This document shows, piece by piece, positions 4,448 through 6,129 of a stretch of 6,129 bases of DNA. Under the pieces are notes generated by a model, which did no database searches, had not been told where the DNA came from, and saw nothing but the letters and a program-made list of their open reading frames with translations. Position numbers and translations under genes: made by a program. Position 1 is the first letter of the stretch. Each line of letters starts with the position of its first letter. The stretch is taken from the NCBI GenBank assembly GCA_020054055.1, contig JAGVLZ010000339.1, forward strand, positions 1-6,129, in the 5' to 3' direction. The stretch is from Phycisphaerales bacterium. Its GTDB lineage: Bacteria; Planctomycetota; Phycisphaerae; Phycisphaerales; UBA1924.

Positions 4448-5782
4448 ATGAGCACAATGGCGATAGTTTGCTCGGTATTTGTATGGATAATCGCCGCGCA
4501 GGGTCATGGAACGCCAACCGACAACTCATCCACCGTTTCCCAAGAGCGGGAGGGCAACCCGGAGCCCGCGCTTCCGCAGGTACCCGCGCCGCTGCCCGAG
4601 ATTTCCCCCGTCGGCCGCCGCGAGCCGATCGCTGGGGATGAACTCCAGATCCTGCTCAAGAACGGCGATCGCCTCGAGGGTGAGTTCGTTTCCGGCGATG
4701 AGCACCGGCTGACGCTCTCGATCACCGGGGTCATGCTGAATATCGACCGGAGCACGATCGAAAAACAAGCCATCCTCGCGCCCCCCGCGGAGCGGTACCT
4801 CAAGATGCGCGCGCAGATCGCGGACGACGATGCGGATCGACTGGTGATGCTCGCGGAGTGGCTCCAGCGGCGGCGGATGTATCGGGAGGCGCTGGCGGAG
4901 TTGGACACCGCGTTGAAGGCCGATCGGACGCACGCCGAGGGGCTGCGGATGAAGCGGGTGGTCGAACAACTGGCGGTGCTCGCCGAGCGCAAGGGGTCGG
5001 GCGAGCGTGCGGAAGAGGAAAAGGCGCGTCAGATCGACGAGGCGAAGCGCTTCCCGACGCGCCCGAAGGTCAACGAGTTCCCGCTGCTGACCCCGGAACA
5101 GATCAACATCATCAAGGTCTACGAGGTCGACCTGCGCGATCCGCCCAAGATGACGATCCCGCGCGAAACGATCCAGAAAATGATCGTTCGCTTCGGCGAT
5201 GATCCGCTGATCCCCGAGTCGCGCGAGTCGCGCGAGGCCTTCTTCACCAAGCCTCCCGAGGAAGTTCTCGACACCATGTTCCGGCTTCGCGCTCGCGACA
5301 TGTACGACCAGGTGACCGTGATCGGCCAGCCGCGGAGCATGAGGCTCTTCCGCGACCACGTCCACGCGGGGTGGCTCGTCACGTCGTGCGCCAGCACCGC
5401 CTGCCACGGCGGGTCGGAGGCCGGTCGGCTGCAACTCTTCAACTATCGGCCGACGGCGGACGCGAGCGTTTACACCAACTTCATCATCCTCGACCGCTTC
5501 GAGACGCGCGACGGCAGCCATCTGATTGATTCCGAGGAGCCGGAACGGTCGCTCCTGCTCCAGATGGGTCTGCCCCGCGACGATGCGCGCACCCCGCACC
5601 CGCGCATCCCCGGTTGGCAGCCCGCATTCCGCAACCGCGAGGCGCGCCGGTATCTCCAGACGGTCGAATGGATCCGCTCGCTCTACCGGCCGCGCCCCGA
5701 GTATCCGGTCGAGTACGAGCCCCCAGGGGAGCGTCCCCCGGCGGACGGCGCGCCCGCGCCGAACGAGCCCATCGAGCGATAG
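4448..5782 (+). CDS. Secreted multidomain protein with Sm/SH3-like domain, TPR-like helices and CX4CH heme motif
   Basis: 444 aa from ATG 4448. Residues 1 to about 18 (MSTMAIVCSVFVWIIAAQG) are a signal peptide, followed by a Pro/Glu-rich linker. Residues about 63-109 (LQILLKNGDRLEGEFVSGDE, then a strand ending LNIDRSTI) resemble a small Sm/SH3-like beta barrel. Residues about 126-180 form paired helices (LAEWLQRRRMYREALAELD) like a TPR, then a charged helix. The C-terminal part carries FRDHVHAGW and CASTACHGG: Cys314, Cys319 and His320 (nt 5387-5407) form a CX4CH motif, the longer variant of the c-type heme site CXXCH. LLLQMGLP offers Met373, and TPHP His384, as possible sixth ligands. The FRxxV...C..CHGG context recalls cytochrome-like domains common in secreted planctomycete proteins. 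A Pro-rich tail ends it. Likely role: extracytoplasmic electron transfer or heme sensing, by inference. If heme is not attached, CX4CH could be a disulfide or metal site. The specific family is not recognised. Confidence 0.75.
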   Translation: MSTMAIVCSVFVWIIAAQGHGTPTDNSSTVSQEREGNPEPALPQVPAPLPEISPVGRREPIAGDELQILLKNGDRLEGEFVSGDEHRLTLSITGVMLNIDRSTIEKQAILAPPAERYLKMRAQIADDDADRLVMLAEWLQRRRMYREALAELDTALKADRTHAEGLRMKRVVEQLAVLAERKGSGERAEEEKARQIDEAKRFPTRPKVNEFPLLTPEQINIIKVYEVDLRDPPKMTIPRETIQKMIVRFGDDPLIPESRESREAFFTKPPEEVLDTMFRLRARDMYDQVTVIGQPRSMRLFRDHVHAGWLVTSCASTACHGGSEAGRLQLFNYRPTADASVYTNFIILDRFETRDGSHLIDSEEPERSLLLQMGLPRDDARTPHPRIPGWQPAFRNREARRYLQTVEWIRSLYRPRPEYPVEYEPPGERPPADGAPAPNEPIER

Positions 5783-5881
5783 CGTCGGAACCTTTGAACC
5801 GGTCCGCCCGGATGTGGCTGGGGTGGAATCGGACTGCGGTAGACTTCGCCCCTTCCCCCGCCCCGGCCCTCAAGCGTTCGC

Positions 5882-5886
5882 AGGAG
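5882..5886 (+). promoter_or_regulatory. Shine-Dalgarno AGGAG for the last gene
   Basis: AGGAG lies 10 nt before the ATG at 5897 and 7 nt before an adjacent in-frame GTG at 5894, so either codon could start translation. The spacing slightly favours GTG, codon strength favours ATG. About 40 nt upstream, TAGACT at 5840-5845 is a weak -10 candidate without a clear -35. Confidence 0.7.
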
Positions 5887-5896
5887 ACCAGAAGTG

Positions 5897-6129
5897 ATGG
5901 ATGGCTCGCTCAACACGCGGTTGATTCTTGCGGCGGCAGCGATCGTTTCGGTCGCGGGGGGCTGCGAGCGGCGCGATCCGCAGGCGCGGGCCCTCGTCGA
6001 GGCGAAGAACACCCTCTCAGCGGCCGGGTCGGGCGGCTCGTCCGCGGCCCCGAAATCCACCCTCGAAGCCAGTTACACCAAGGTGCTCGCGACGGTCAAA
6101 GAAGACGGCGATGCGAGCGACGCCACCAA
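5897..6129 (+). CDS. Putative lipoprotein, 3' partial; function unknown
   Basis: Seventy-seven codons run to the window edge without a stop. The N-terminus has an Arg (TRL), a hydrophobic run LILAAAAIVSVA and a Cys after AGG (VAGGC, Cys23), followed by the charged ERRDPQARAL. This is a plausible lipobox, though the position three before Cys is Ala rather than the favoured Leu/Val. The mature part visible is Ala/Ser-rich and probably helical (ALVEAKNTLSAA, then LEASYTKVLATVKEDGD), which suggests a coiled or helical envelope protein, but too little is present to name a family. It is co-oriented with the heme-motif gene across a 114-nt gap that contains no clear terminator, so co-transcription is possible. 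Confidence 0.65.
   Translation, partial: MDGSLNTRLILAAAAIVSVAGGCERRDPQARALVEAKNTLSAAGSGGSSAAPKSTLEASYTKVLATVKEDGDASDAT

Noticed and set aside
4526..5599. 357-aa minus-strand open frame opposite the heme-motif gene
   Set aside because: The translation has no recognisable domain and an Arg/Leu/Val-biased composition. The plus strand shows signal peptide, RBS and domain structure, so this is a shadow.

Overview
The window is a high-GC bacterial fragment carrying four complete protein genes with clear family signatures, one complete lipoprotein gene, and one gene cut off at each end. The organism is most likely a planctomycete, perhaps Phycisphaerae. The pointers are a dihydrouridine synthase of the planctomycete type (catalytic stretch ACPVKK, then KARGG) and a secreted cytochrome-like protein with a CHGG heme motif. 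Two small lipoproteins and very strong G/C preference at third codon positions also fit. The assignment rests on recalled family features, not on a search.

Layout. Nt 1 to about 100 encode, in frame 1, an internal piece of a thiolase. It runs out of frame into the C-terminal catalytic domain of a 2-oxo acid dehydrogenase E2 (frame 2, ending at 862), so the left end is a chimera, either an assembly join or a real deletion. Convergent to it lies a minus-strand operon read from 3763 down to 870: a tRNA-dihydrouridine synthase (dus), a class I methyltransferase 18 nt downstream, and an ATP-grasp ligase-like protein whose start overlaps the methyltransferase stop. The last two look like a coupled but uncharacterised modification pair. 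Divergent from dus across only 18 bp is a small lipoprotein gene (3782-4192).

The 255-bp gap 4193-4447 is the most structured non-coding stretch. It holds two stem-loops whose U-tracts lie on the minus strand, although both flanking genes read on the plus strand. With a weak promoter match at 4295-4322 this suggests a short minus-strand RNA of about 95 nt with C-rich, Shine-Dalgarno-complementary loops. After it comes a 444-aa secreted protein (4448-5782) that combines a small Sm/SH3-like beta domain, a TPR-like helical part and an atypical CX4CH heme motif. The window ends inside a second putative lipoprotein gene (5897 onward).

The genes do not form a single pathway. E2 is central carbon metabolism, dus is tRNA modification, the methyltransferase/ATP-grasp pair has an unknown small-molecule or peptide substrate, and the right-hand genes encode envelope proteins. 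No mobile element, CRISPR array, tRNA or rRNA was seen.
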